Of a DNA stretch of 64,000 nt, positions 34,747 to 42,931 are shown piece after piece. Under the pieces are notes generated by a model, which was not told the origin of the DNA, ran no database searches, and saw only the letters and a program-made list of their open reading frames with translations. Both the position numbers and the translations under genes were made by a program. Within the stretch, counting starts at the first letter, position 1; each line of letters opens with the position of its first letter. The DNA lies in the NCBI RefSeq assembly GCF_027257955.1, contig NZ_JANZNQ010000011.1, positions 1-64,000 on the forward strand, given 5' to 3'. This stretch comes from Zhongshania aquatica. Its GTDB lineage: Bacteria; Pseudomonadota; Gammaproteobacteria; Pseudomonadales; Spongiibacteraceae.

Positions 34747-36948
34747 TTAGTAAGTATCTTCCAAATAACGGCTCGCCTTTTTCAGTGTCGCAACGTCCAG
34801 AGATAGTGGCGCTAATATCGTATTCATGGTGCTGGCGACGTCATCGGCCATTCGGCGACCACCGCATACTAGTAGCTGCGCATCTTGGTTAATCATATTG
34901 CGAATCTGAACAGCGTCTTCTAAAAGTTTGTTTTGTACATAGGCAGGTTCTGGGCATCGCGAGAATGCCGTATGCAGCCGCGATAGTCGTTTGTCGGCTA
35001 AATAGGAGCGCAGCTCCTTTTCATACAAAAAGTCAGATTCTGCCAAGCGACCACCCCAGTATAAGTGCATGCTACGGTGTTTTTTGTTCGCTCGAATGAA
35101 TCCTATCAGTGGGCCAATGCCGGTTCCTGCGCCGATAAGAATGATGGGGGATTTTCCCCTGCTAGGTTTGAAGCGTGCGTTTCTTTGAATAAAGATATTC
35201 GCGTGTTCACCGAGCTTCATATTGTATAAGTAACCTGAACACAGTCCGTCTTCTTGGCGCCGGACGCAAATTTCCAGTACACCATCCTTGCTCGTTGAGG
35301 CAAGTGAGTAAAAACGCGGTGCGTCGCAGTTCGGTGGCAGGATGCCGACTAGATCTCCTGCGGCGAAGGCAGGCAGTGATCTACCCGGTTTTGCTGGCTT
35401 GAATCGCAGAATACAGGTGTGCGCGTTTACCTGCTCACCATAGGTCTTACGAGCAATTAAAGTAAGTGATTTGGTTGCGCGGGGAAGTGGTTTGTAGTGG
35501 AGCGACAGCGGCATGTCTATCGCTGCGCCGAGGACAGTACCCCATTGTTCGAAGCTGGGGCCGGATTGCCTGTCGATATAGTTAGTTTCAAGAATTTGGG
35601 GCCAATCCCGTTGCTTAAGTTTCTCAGTGACTAGGTCTGCAAATGCACAGAAGTTACCGAATTGACGATCGCCGAATCCAAGCACTGCCCAGGACATTGC
35701 CGGCGAAGTCGCTAGCTTTTCAAGCTTGTGTAGAAATTGATTTGCAGAGGCGGGCGCATCTCCATCGCCATAGGTCGATGTCAGAATAAGTAAGCGGCTC
35801 GCGTTGGGGTAGTGGTCGACGAGATCGTTCATGGGGGCAACGTGGACATGCTTGCCCGCTGCTGACATTCCATCGAGGAGGGATTTGGCGAAGCCCCAGG
35901 TAGCATTCGTCTCGGAACCCACTAGTACAATAGTGTCGGCTAAATGTGAGGGCGAGTTACCTTTTAGTTTGGGCATAGATTGGCGACGTTGCCACCAGAT
36001 AAGTCCGCCGGTAACTGCTAAAACCGGTACGGTTAAGGCCGCAAGGCCCATGATTAACCCAAGCCACCAATAGGCTTCGCCGGTGTGCAATTCCTTAATG
36101 AAAGTTTGCAGCGTGGCTCCGCTACCGTAGTCGGCGTAAGAGAGCCACTCTCCAGAGCCTTGATCCACATAACCCGATCCCTGATGGGTTCTCAACGAGT
36201 AAACGTCGCTAGGGTCATTTCGGAAGGGGAAAATAAGCTGATGCAGATCCATAAGATCCACCGCTTGCAGCGCCGGCAATGAACCTATGTCAGCCGGTGG
36301 TGGGCCTGCCGCGGATTGTCGAAACTCCGCTTCCATCTCTCGGGCTTCCGGTATCAATTCAAAGCGAATGGCTGATAGCCAAACACCGGTAAGCGCAGAG
36401 ACAAGGAGGCCGAGTGCGGCCGCGCGGGCTAGCTCGGCATGCAGCCGTGGACTAGTAGCGCCAGCTCCCGTACTGCGAATCGGGGCAAAAAGTTTGTGCC
36501 ACCCTCCGGCACGTGAGGCAAGCAGGAAAACGCCGGACAAGCACATAAAGGCCATGAGCAGGGCGCCAATGCCTGCAATAGCGCGACCTCGGTCGTCCCA
36601 TAAAAATGCGCGGTGTAGATCGGTTAACCAAGAGAAAACAGCTGAGGTTTCATAAGACGATACCCGCTTGCCGTTCATGGGGTTGATAAGGTCTGCACCT
36701 GAATTATCGTCTTGGGTGAAGTAAACCAGCACCGCTCCCGAGGGTAGACGCTCAATTTGTTCAACGCCGGGATAGGCCCGCAAGGCTCTTTGGGCGACAT
36801 CCGCAACGTTGACGGCCCCGCGTGGGGGAACGATTGCGCCGGCCCGTTCCAATGCGGGATTTAATGACAGAATCGCGCCACTTGTGGCGATTACCAGTAA
36901 TAGCAAGGCGGCAAAAAGACCTGGCAGTGAATGCAGGCGACGGAGCAT
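34747..36948 (-). CDS. PepSY membrane domain fused to flavodoxin and NADPH:flavin reductase domains
   Basis: The 733-residue protein has a PepSY_TM region with four membrane segments (about 10-30, 125-145, 175-195, 295-315), then a flavodoxin domain (V-G-S-E-T-N-A-T-W-G near 345, S-T-Y-G-D-G-D-A near 395), then a CPR/CysJ-like FAD-NADPH module (R-F-Y-S-L-A-S near 550, G-A-G-T-G-I-G-P-L near 610, C-G-G-R-R-M-A near 700). It should carry electrons from NADPH through FAD and FMN to the membrane and on to the periplasm. The adjacent exported DUF2271 protein, with a flavinylation-like motif, is a plausible acceptor; iron reduction is a known role for similar proteins. Confidence 0.88.
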   Translation of the reverse strand: MLRRLHSLPGLFAALLLLVIATSGAILSLNPALERAGAIVPPRGAVNVADVAQRALRAYPGVEQIERLPSGAVLVYFTQDDNSGADLINPMNGKRVSSYETSAVFSWLTDLHRAFLWDDRGRAIAGIGALLMAFMCLSGVFLLASRAGGWHKLFAPIRSTGAGATSPRLHAELARAAALGLLVSALTGVWLSAIRFELIPEAREMEAEFRQSAAGPPPADIGSLPALQAVDLMDLHQLIFPFRNDPSDVYSLRTHQGSGYVDQGSGEWLSYADYGSGATLQTFIKELHTGEAYWWLGLIMGLAALTVPVLAVTGGLIWWQRRQSMPKLKGNSPSHLADTIVLVGSETNATWGFAKSLLDGMSAAGKHVHVAPMNDLVDHYPNASRLLILTSTYGDGDAPASANQFLHKLEKLATSPAMSWAVLGFGDRQFGNFCAFADLVTEKLKQRDWPQILETNYIDRQSGPSFEQWGTVLGAAIDMPLSLHYKPLPRATKSLTLIARKTYGEQVNAHTCILRFKPAKPGRSLPAFAAGDLVGILPPNCDAPRFYSLASTSKDGVLEICVRRQEDGLCSGYLYNMKLGEHANIFIQRNARFKPSRGKSPIILIGAGTGIGPLIGFIRANKKHRSMHLYWGGRLAESDFLYEKELRSYLADKRLSRLHTAFSRCPEPAYVQNKLLEDAVQIRNMINQDAQLLVCGGRRMADDVASTMNTILAPLSLDVATLKKASRYLEDTY

Positions 36949-36972
36949 GACGCTTGTCTCTAAATGTTAAGG

Positions 36973-37443
36973 CTAGAGGGAGTAGCTCAATGTGTTGACA
37001 TAGCCGCGGCCGCTCACGGGCGTGCCTGCGCCACTCGTTGTCAGTGTCACTTCGGCATCAATGCGGTTTTCGCGTTTATCTTCTACGGCGCTGTCGACGC
37101 GGATTAGGTAGCCCGCGTCTATGAGTGCGTCATCAATGTCAGCCTTTATGGTTAGGCTGTCACCGCCACTAACACTGGCGCCGGTCATCCCTTCATACTC
37201 GGCAGTCTTCAGCCCGCTGCCCCGCGCCCAGTCCAATAGATGTTTGTAATACTTGCTTTTTTTGCCAGCTACCCAGAGTGTCTGTTTGTACTTTCCGTCT
37301 GGATTAGTGAGATAGATCGCCAAGTATGCGGCATTTCCGCGATAGGTGTTTAGCGTGGTGGTGATGGTCACTTCGCGTGCCTGAGTTGCGGCGGCAACGC
37401 ATAGTCCTAGGCTTAGTCCTATGATTGTGAATAATTTGTTCAT
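36973..37443 (-). CDS. DUF2271 periplasmic protein with flavinylation-like motif
   Basis: The 156-residue protein has a signal peptide (about 1-22) and a compact beta domain of DUF2271 type. Residues 84-90 read E-G-M-T-G-A-S, close to the ApbE acceptor pattern D-x-x-(S/T)-G-A-(T/S) with Glu for Asp. Many family members have a D-x-x-T-G-A-T here, so S90 may carry FMN. It lies 24 bp before the PepSY/flavodoxin/FNR gene and 24 bp after a PepSY gene, forming a tight three-gene unit for transmembrane electron transfer. Confidence 0.85.
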   Translation of the reverse strand: MNKLFTIIGLSLGLCVAAATQAREVTITTTLNTYRGNAAYLAIYLTNPDGKYKQTLWVAGKKSKYYKHLLDWARGSGLKTAEYEGMTGASVSGGDSLTIKADIDDALIDAGYLIRVDSAVEDKRENRIDAEVTLTTSGAGTPVSGRGYVNTLSYSL

Positions 37444-37467
37444 GTGATTTTCCTTTGCTATCGATGC

Positions 37468-37827
37468 TTATCGAGAGTGAGAGTGAGAGTGAGAGTGGGG
37501 CTGATGGTGTTCCCGCTGTTCGTGCTCTTCGTCTTCGACCTCAAATTCCAGTAACTTAAGGGTGGCTGGCGCGTAGCGGGCTTCGACGCGACGACCTTGA
37601 TCGTCTATAGCGCGCACCTCATAACAGCGGTCATCAATTCGGATGCGGCGTACACGCCAGCCGTGAGCCTCTAGGCGTTTTTTAAGAGTTTCACGCGCTT
37701 GCCATTTTGCGACTGGATCTCTGCAATCGTCGTCGTCCGCAAAGGCACTTACGCCCAGAACACTAAGGCTTATGGCGAAAGCTAAGGCAATTACCAGCTT
37801 TGCAGAACGGGGAAGCACGTTTTTCAT
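37468..37827 (-). CDS. Exported PepSY-domain protein with His-rich tail
   Basis: The 119-residue protein has a signal peptide (about 1-30), one PepSY domain (W-R-V-R-R-I-R-I-D-D-R-C-Y-E-V-R-A-I-D near 57-75) and a C-terminal acidic/His tail ending H-S-H-S-H-S-H-S-R, likely able to bind metal ions. The tail is encoded by a perfect hexanucleotide repeat. It is first of the PepSY-DUF2271-PepSY/FNR unit. Confidence 0.82.
   Translation of the reverse strand: MKNVLPRSAKLVIALAFAISLSVLGVSAFADDDDCRDPVAKWQARETLKKRLEAHGWRVRRIRIDDRCYEVRAIDDQGRRVEARYAPATLKLLEFEVEDEEHEQREHHQPHSHSHSHSR
37473..37496. repeat. Hexanucleotide tandem repeat GAGAGT x4
   Basis: Four perfect copies of GAGAGT (plus strand) encode alternating His-Ser at the C-terminus of the PepSY protein. 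Slippage by whole units would add or remove His-Ser pairs without changing frame. Confidence 0.8.
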
Positions 37828-38021
37828 ATTGCTCTCTGATGGACATACCTAAAGTGCCAGCGATGCAGTCATAGTGAAGTAATCGGTCTACACAAGCTTT
37901 GATCTAAATCTATCGGAAGTGAATTAAGTGAGTATTAAGACAAATATTTGATTGGAGGAGGGGATAAAAAATTAAGGATACGTGGTGATCCAAAGAAAAT
38001 TAGCTACAAAATGATTTGTGA

Positions 38022-38728
38022 CTAGTTTCCCTTGGATCGCTTTGCTTGTAATGCTAGCTCATTGTTGAGCAAAACTAGCCCGCTGTGAAGATAAGGTGCG
38101 GTATAGGTCAGGTTGCGCAGTGATGGTACGCGCCACATATTTTGATCTTTTATTTTTCCGCTCTGAACAGCCTTGCCGCCGTCATCAAGTAAATGGCATT
38201 GCGCTACATATAGTGAATTAGGGTAGGCTGGGAATTTCATGATAAAGCCGGTGCCTAGTGGTAGGGCTGGGCCGCTGAAATTTGCCCCGGAATGACAAGC
38301 TATACAACCGTTGTGGGCAAAGGTTTGCATGCCACGCTGTTGCTGCATTTTTTACACCTGAATACCTGCTTAAATAGTGCTTGATAGCCCGGGATTTGCT
38401 CAATGTAATCGACGGCTAAGCCCATTTTTTTCCCATTTCTATCGGATTGCCAATGGGTCCTTTGGCTTGGTTTTCTAGCGTCGCTGCTCGTCCATCTCAA
38501 AATTGCACAGATAAGAATGTCGCATTCCATACTGTCGGTGCATTGCGGCCGCCTAGCTGACTGCACGCGGATCTAAATAGAGCATTTTACCCAGTTCAAC
38601 GTTTGCCGGGGTCGTCGGATTATCTGTGGCGTTGGAGGTTAGTCAGGCAGCGCTTGCCAATTGGCGGAAAAAGTAGCCGCGCTCATAATCATCAGTGTTG
38701 CAGGTAATATACGCCGGAACTTCATCAT
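38022..38728 (-). pseudogene. Di-heme cytochrome c peroxidase (CcpA/MauG family), multiply disrupted
   Basis: Fragments in order on the minus strand: ATG and signal-like M-K-F-R-R-I-L-P-A-T (38728), then after a frameshift P-T-T-P-A-N-V-E-L-G-K-M-L-Y-L-D-P-R, then a join straight to Q-L-G-G-R-N-A-P-T-V-W-N-A-T-F (the first heme C-x-x-C-H segment is deleted), then Q-F-stop-D-G-R-A-A-T-L-E (TGA where the family has Trp), then a frameshift at an A7 run before V-D-Y-I-E-Q-I-P-G-Y-Q-A-L-F-K, another deletion, then G-M-Q-T-F-A-H-N-G-C-I-A-C-H-S-G and V-P-S-L-R-N-L-T-Y-T-A-P-Y-L-H. The gene cannot make active enzyme. Confidence 0.88.
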
Positions 38729-39271
38729 GAAATCCTTTTGATAGCGGAGTGTAAAGCTAAATACGGACGATTGATTTGGTATTTATAGAAATCAACCTAA
38801 AGTACTATTTGCTTATTTTGAATTGGCGATAACGGTGCAGAAATTAGTCGGATCTATAGTGATACGAGTAATTCGGTGATGTTTATAAGTCGTAGATATT
38901 TTATACCTCATTCGTTGCGATTTTTTGCTAGTAAATGTCGCCAGTAAATATATCTCGATTATATTTAACTGGATAAAAAATAAAGGAAAGTACGTATTTA
39001 TTTTACATTTTTATGTGTGATTATTCCGATTAAATTTATACCTTAGATTTTGGGTTTTATCAGCGATGTCTTCTTTGGATGCATGGCTGTACCGTAAGTG
39101 ATTTTCTCACCATGATTTTTGACGATAAATACTAGTTTATCATTGAGATGTGTCTAGTGTTCTTTTGTGAAAATCCTAATTTTTTTGGAGGCTTTGTTGT
39201 TAGGTGACTTGTCATTTATAACTATTCATAAGTGTGAAGTTGGCGACGCAACATGAGAGGCCCCAATTGAT
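38729..39271. other. AT-rich gap without a recognisable gene
   Basis: This 543-bp stretch between the peroxidase pseudogene and the diguanylate cyclase gene has stops in all frames and strongly AT-rich runs around 38940-39060. I see no RNA gene, terminator or clear operator. It presumably holds the dgcZ promoter near its right end. Confidence 0.5.
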
Positions 39272-40156
39272 ATGACATCCTTCACAAACCAGCAATTACA
39301 GTCACTTATAGCGCAGCTGGATCAGTCGATTTATAGCCACGATCAGTGGTATAAGAATTTGCTACGTATTTTGATTACACATTTACCACCTGAAACGGCT
39401 GATTTATTGCCAGATGCCCACCGTCATTGTCGGTTTGGTCAATGGTATGAAAATTATCAGTCTTCGTTTATCAAAGAAAATCCGCTGTTTATTTCTCTTG
39501 GCGATGCACATGAAAAGATGCATCTCGGCGCCACTAAACTACTTCGGCGAGTATCTGATGGGCTGCCTATTTCCCCAAATGAATGGGATCACTTTGATAA
39601 CTTGCTAGATCGGGTGCGCTTAGAGTTCCAAGCCTTAAGGCAAGAATTCGCCACTGCAGCACAAAATCGAGACCCTCTCACGGAAGCGCAAACCAGGGGG
39701 ACTATGTTATCTGAGCTTCGCGAGCAAGACGCTTTGGCTAAGCGAGGGCGGCAAGAGTGTGCGCTTATCATGTTTGATCTAGACCATTTTAAGCGCGTCA
39801 ATGATGCATATGGTCACGCGGCTGGCGACCTGGTGCTCGTCTCAGTGGTTAAATGCGTTAAGGCGCTTCTTCGCCCCTACGACAAAATTTACCGCTACGG
39901 TGGTGAAGAGTTTCTTATTTGCATGCCCAGCGCAAATTTAGAGGAGGCCACTCAAGTTGCTGAGCGTATGCGATCAGCTATTGCTCGACAGTCTATGCGC
40001 TACAATCAGGCAGCCGAGCCCTTGCAGGTGACAGCATCATTCGGTGTTGCGGCGCTGTCATCGCATCGAACAATTGAAGAGTCATTGGCTTGCGTCGACA
40101 GGGCAATGTATAGCGCAAAGGCTGCGGGCCGAAATTGCGTCATTGTTAATGGCTGA
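39272..40156 (+). CDS. dgcZ: Diguanylate cyclase with N-terminal zinc-sensing CZB domain (DgcZ-like)
   Basis: The 294-residue protein has the layout and length of E. coli DgcZ (about 296). The CZB domain keeps the His3Cys zinc set: H23, C53 (H-x-C-R-F-G-Q-W), H80 and H84 (A-H-E-K-M-H). The GGDEF domain follows with D-L-D-H-F-K-R-V-N-D near 169 and active site G-G-E-E-F at 210-214. An R-P-Y-D inhibitory I-site (201-204) lies exactly five residues before it. It makes c-di-GMP from GTP and should be inhibited by zinc and by product, favouring biofilm when zinc is low. Confidence 0.9.
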   Translation: MTSFTNQQLQSLIAQLDQSIYSHDQWYKNLLRILITHLPPETADLLPDAHRHCRFGQWYENYQSSFIKENPLFISLGDAHEKMHLGATKLLRRVSDGLPISPNEWDHFDNLLDRVRLEFQALRQEFATAAQNRDPLTEAQTRGTMLSELREQDALAKRGRQECALIMFDLDHFKRVNDAYGHAAGDLVLVSVVKCVKALLRPYDKIYRYGGEEFLICMPSANLEEATQVAERMRSAIARQSMRYNQAAEPLQVTASFGVAALSSHRTIEESLACVDRAMYSAKAAGRNCVIVNG

Positions 40157-40162
40157 GTAATT

Positions 40163-40606
40163 TTAATCAGTATCTAATTTAGGCTCAGGCTGTTTTGCAA
40201 TATAGATGCTTATGACGGCCGCAGCGCAAATCATCATGACACTCAGCCAGTGTATTTTTACAATAAGCAAGGCGCTAGTCAGTATCGTTATCCACAGCAT
40301 GCCAATGATGAGAAATTTGACTCGCCGAGGAATGCCTTGGCCGTCTAGGTAGTAACGAATATATCTCCCCCACCAGCGGTGCTCGGTTAGCCACACATAA
40401 AAACGAGGAGAGCTGCGTAAAAAGCATGCGGCGCTGAGCAGCAAAAAGGGCGTAGTCGGTACCACGGGTAATAACAGACCAATCATACCTAAAACGAAGG
40501 AAATCCAGCCGATAATAAATAGCGTGTAGCGTATCACTGGATTGGGATGCTGCTGGGGTGTTTTCATCAATACTCGATCTGAATTGTTGCGTTGCAACTT
40601 TATCAA
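40163..40606 (-). CDS. YbaN-family inner-membrane protein (DUF454)
   Basis: The 147-residue protein has the DUF454 signature G-W-I-S-F-V-L-G-M-I-G-L-L-L-P-V-V-P-T-T-P-F-L-L-L-split by nothing, then A-C-F-L-R-S-S-P-R-F and W-G-R-Y-I-R-Y-Y-L, with three or four membrane segments. Function is not established. A second in-frame ATG at 40564 (14 residues later) may be the true start; neither has a strong ribosome site. It converges on dgcZ with a 6-bp gap. Confidence 0.85.
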   Translation of the reverse strand: MIKLQRNNSDRVLMKTPQQHPNPVIRYTLFIIGWISFVLGMIGLLLPVVPTTPFLLLSAACFLRSSPRFYVWLTEHRWWGRYIRYYLDGQGIPRRVKFLIIGMLWITILTSALLIVKIHWLSVMMICAAAVISIYIAKQPEPKLDTD

Positions 40607-40893
40607 ATATGCTTGCTTGGCGCGAAAGACATTTCGGGAGTACGTCGCAGTGTGTTCTTGTTGACTGCCTTAGGCACCCATTGTTCCCCGCTTGAATCTT
40701 CTAGTACCTAAATCTGCTTATAGCGACGCCATTGTCGTTTATTCACAGTTCATGATCGTTTTTGTCATGTACTTGATCAGCAGCGACATTGTTCGATTTC
40801 AGGCTCACAGAGATACTTCTTCCCACGCTGGTGAGTCGCGCAGCATGTTTATTGCGCAGCGCTCACCGAATTTAAACACGAAGGAGAGACCTG

Positions 40894-41871
40894 ATGTCGT
40901 CATCGGCTGAAATTCTTAGCCAAGCCTTTACGCTAGGCTATACCTATACGCGGTCCACCGGGCCTATTGTGGGTCAGTTTTTGACCTCCTTGCGCGCTCG
41001 CAAAATGGTTGGCATTAAAGCCAGCGATGGCAAAGTCCTGGTGCCACCGGTGGAGTTTGATCCGGTTAGCGCCGCAGCTTTGACTGAATTTGTCGATGTG
41101 GCAGATGCAGGTGTAGTTAAGACGTGGTGCTGGGTTAAAGAACCTCGTAAAGCACATCCCAGTGATAAGCCATTCGCTTGGGCGATGATTCAACTGGACG
41201 GCGCAGACACACCAATGCTGCACTGGGTTGATGCCGGCGACGAAGCTGCAATGAGCACCGGTATGCGCGTAAAAGTGCGTTGGGCAGAAGAAACCAAGGG
41301 CTTGATGAGCGATGTGAATGGTTTTGTGCCTGAGGCGGTGGCGTTGTTGGGTGAGTTGAAGCCCGCGACGTCTGACGAGCAGATCACCGGTATGGAAGCG
41401 CCGATCTACCTTACCTACAACTTCACTGCCGGTAAGGCCACTGCACGTTATTTGCAGTCGATGAAAAAAGGTAAGTTGGTTGGCCAGCGCTGCCCAAATT
41501 GCCGCAATGTCTACATTCCACCACGTGGCTCTTGTGCCGCCTGTGGCGTACCGACTGAAGAAGAAGTGACTTTGGGTAATAAGGCCACCGTTGAGTCCTT
41601 CACCATTGTTTATATTCCTATCCCAGGTAACCCGATCAAGCCGCCTTACGTTATTGCCAACTTGGTATTAGACGGTGCGAACTTGAGCTTCCTGCATCTG
41701 CTCAGCGAATGCAAAAACGAGGACGTCCGTATAGGTATGCGCGTAGAAGCACTTTGGAAGCCAGAAGCAGAGTGGGGCTATGCCATGGAAAATATTCAGT
41801 ACTTTAAGCCAATTGATGAGCCGGATGTGCCGGTAGATCAAATTGGCAAATTAATTGATGAGGGCCGATAA
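40894..41871 (+). CDS. Tandem DUF35 (OB-fold, zinc-ribbon) acyl-CoA-binding protein
   Basis: AAGGAGA precedes the ATG. The 325-residue protein has two DUF35 halves. The C-terminal one (about 180-315) has the rubredoxin-like ribbon C200-x2-C203 and C214-x2-C217 followed by an OB fold. The N-terminal one (about 35-155) keeps the fold pattern but has lost the cysteines (G-I-K-A-S-D-G-K-V-L-V-P-P). DUF35 proteins pair with thiolase-fold enzymes and hold their acyl-CoA. Length and order match mycobacterial Rv3521 beside ltp4 and ltp3. It is first gene of a sterol-side-chain-like cluster. Confidence 0.88.
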   Translation: MSSSAEILSQAFTLGYTYTRSTGPIVGQFLTSLRARKMVGIKASDGKVLVPPVEFDPVSAAALTEFVDVADAGVVKTWCWVKEPRKAHPSDKPFAWAMIQLDGADTPMLHWVDAGDEAAMSTGMRVKVRWAEETKGLMSDVNGFVPEAVALLGELKPATSDEQITGMEAPIYLTYNFTAGKATARYLQSMKKGKLVGQRCPNCRNVYIPPRGSCAACGVPTEEEVTLGNKATVESFTIVYIPIPGNPIKPPYVIANLVLDGANLSFLHLLSECKNEDVRIGMRVEALWKPEAEWGYAMENIQYFKPIDEPDVPVDQIGKLIDEGR

Positions 41872-41872
41872 G

Positions 41873-42931
41873 ATGCGTGATGTCGCGATAGTTGCCTTTG
41901 CGCAATCAAATTGCCAGCGCGACGCTGGTGCGCAAAACGAAGTTGAGCTGATTATGCCGGTGCTCACTGAAGTGTTTAAGCAAACCGGAATTAAAAGTGC
42001 TCAGGACGTGGATTTCACCTGTTCCGGTAGTTGTGACTACCAGCAGGGTGCGGCGTTCGCCTTTGTTGCTGGTGTTGACGCGCTTGGCGCGGTGCCGCCA
42101 ATCAAAGAGTCGCATGTGGAAATGGATGCAGCGTGGGCGCTTTATGAAGCCTGGCTGAAAATCCAGATGGGTAGCGCTGAGTCAGCGCTGCTGTACGGGT
42201 TTGGTAAATCTTCTCCGGGTGAACTGCCGATAGTGCTGTCTCAGCAGCTTGATCCGTATTACCTCGCGCCACTGTGGGTAGACACCATTGCGTTTGCTGC
42301 GATGCAGGCGAGAACCATGCTCGATTCCGGTGAAATCACTGAAGCCGATATGGCAGAAGTAGTAGCGCGTTCGCGCAATAACGCCCTGAAAAATCCCCAT
42401 GCACAATTGAAGGGTGATCAAACGGTAGCGGATTTGCTTAAAGAAGCGACCTACGTGTCACCTTTGCGTCGTCACGATTGCTGCCCAATTTCTGACGGTG
42501 CCTGCGCCATGATTATTTGCACTATCGAGAAAGCTGAAGAGTGGGGCAAGCCGTATGCGATTATCAAGGGGATCGATCATCGTATTGAGACTCACCATAT
42601 TGGCTCGCGTGATTTAAGCCGTTCAGTATCAACTGAAATTGCAGGCAAAGCAGCGGGCGTGGCAAATGGGCCAGTGGATGTTGCTGAGCTTTACGCGCCG
42701 TTTAGTCACCAAGAAATTATTCTTAAAAAGGCCTTAGGTTTGGGTGATGACACAGTGATTAACCCGTCGGGCGGTGTGCTTGCTGGCAATGTCATGATGG
42801 CATCTGGGCTGTCGCGTATCGGTGAAGTTGCTATGCGAATTATCCGTGGTGAAGCAAAACGCGGTGTTGCCCACGCGACATCAGGTCCGTGCTTGCAACA
42901 AAACCTGATTACCGTACTGGAGGCGAAATAA
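41873..42931 (+). CDS. Lipid-transfer-protein-like thiolase-fold enzyme (Ltp4-like)
   Basis: The ATG one base after the DUF35 stop gives 352 residues, as long as mycobacterial Ltp4. The thiolase fold is clear (D-G-A-C-A-M-I near 205, N-P-S-G-G-V-L-A-G-N near 300) but the nucleophile segment reads H-V-E-M-D-A-A-W (81-88), without the Cys of true thiolases, and the G-H-P motif is N-P-S-G-G. Such non-thiolytic members act as retro-aldolases or acyl-CoA lyases with a DUF35 partner, as Ltp2 does in steroid side-chain removal. Its stop overlaps the next ATG by one base. Confidence 0.85.
   Translation: MRDVAIVAFAQSNCQRDAGAQNEVELIMPVLTEVFKQTGIKSAQDVDFTCSGSCDYQQGAAFAFVAGVDALGAVPPIKESHVEMDAAWALYEAWLKIQMGSAESALLYGFGKSSPGELPIVLSQQLDPYYLAPLWVDTIAFAAMQARTMLDSGEITEADMAEVVARSRNNALKNPHAQLKGDQTVADLLKEATYVSPLRRHDCCPISDGACAMIICTIEKAEEWGKPYAIIKGIDHRIETHHIGSRDLSRSVSTEIAGKAAGVANGPVDVAELYAPFSHQEIILKKALGLGDDTVINPSGGVLAGNVMMASGLSRIGEVAMRIIRGEAKRGVAHATSGPCLQQNLITVLEAK

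Noticed and set aside
37468-37500. Tandem repeat as a CRISPR or phase-variable promoter
   Set aside because: It is a 6-bp in-frame coding repeat at a gene's 3' end, not intergenic.
40692-40910. 72-codon plus-strand frame before the DUF35 gene
   Set aside because: No ribosome site, overlaps the true DUF35 start and its Shine-Dalgarno, and the translation does not resemble a known protein.
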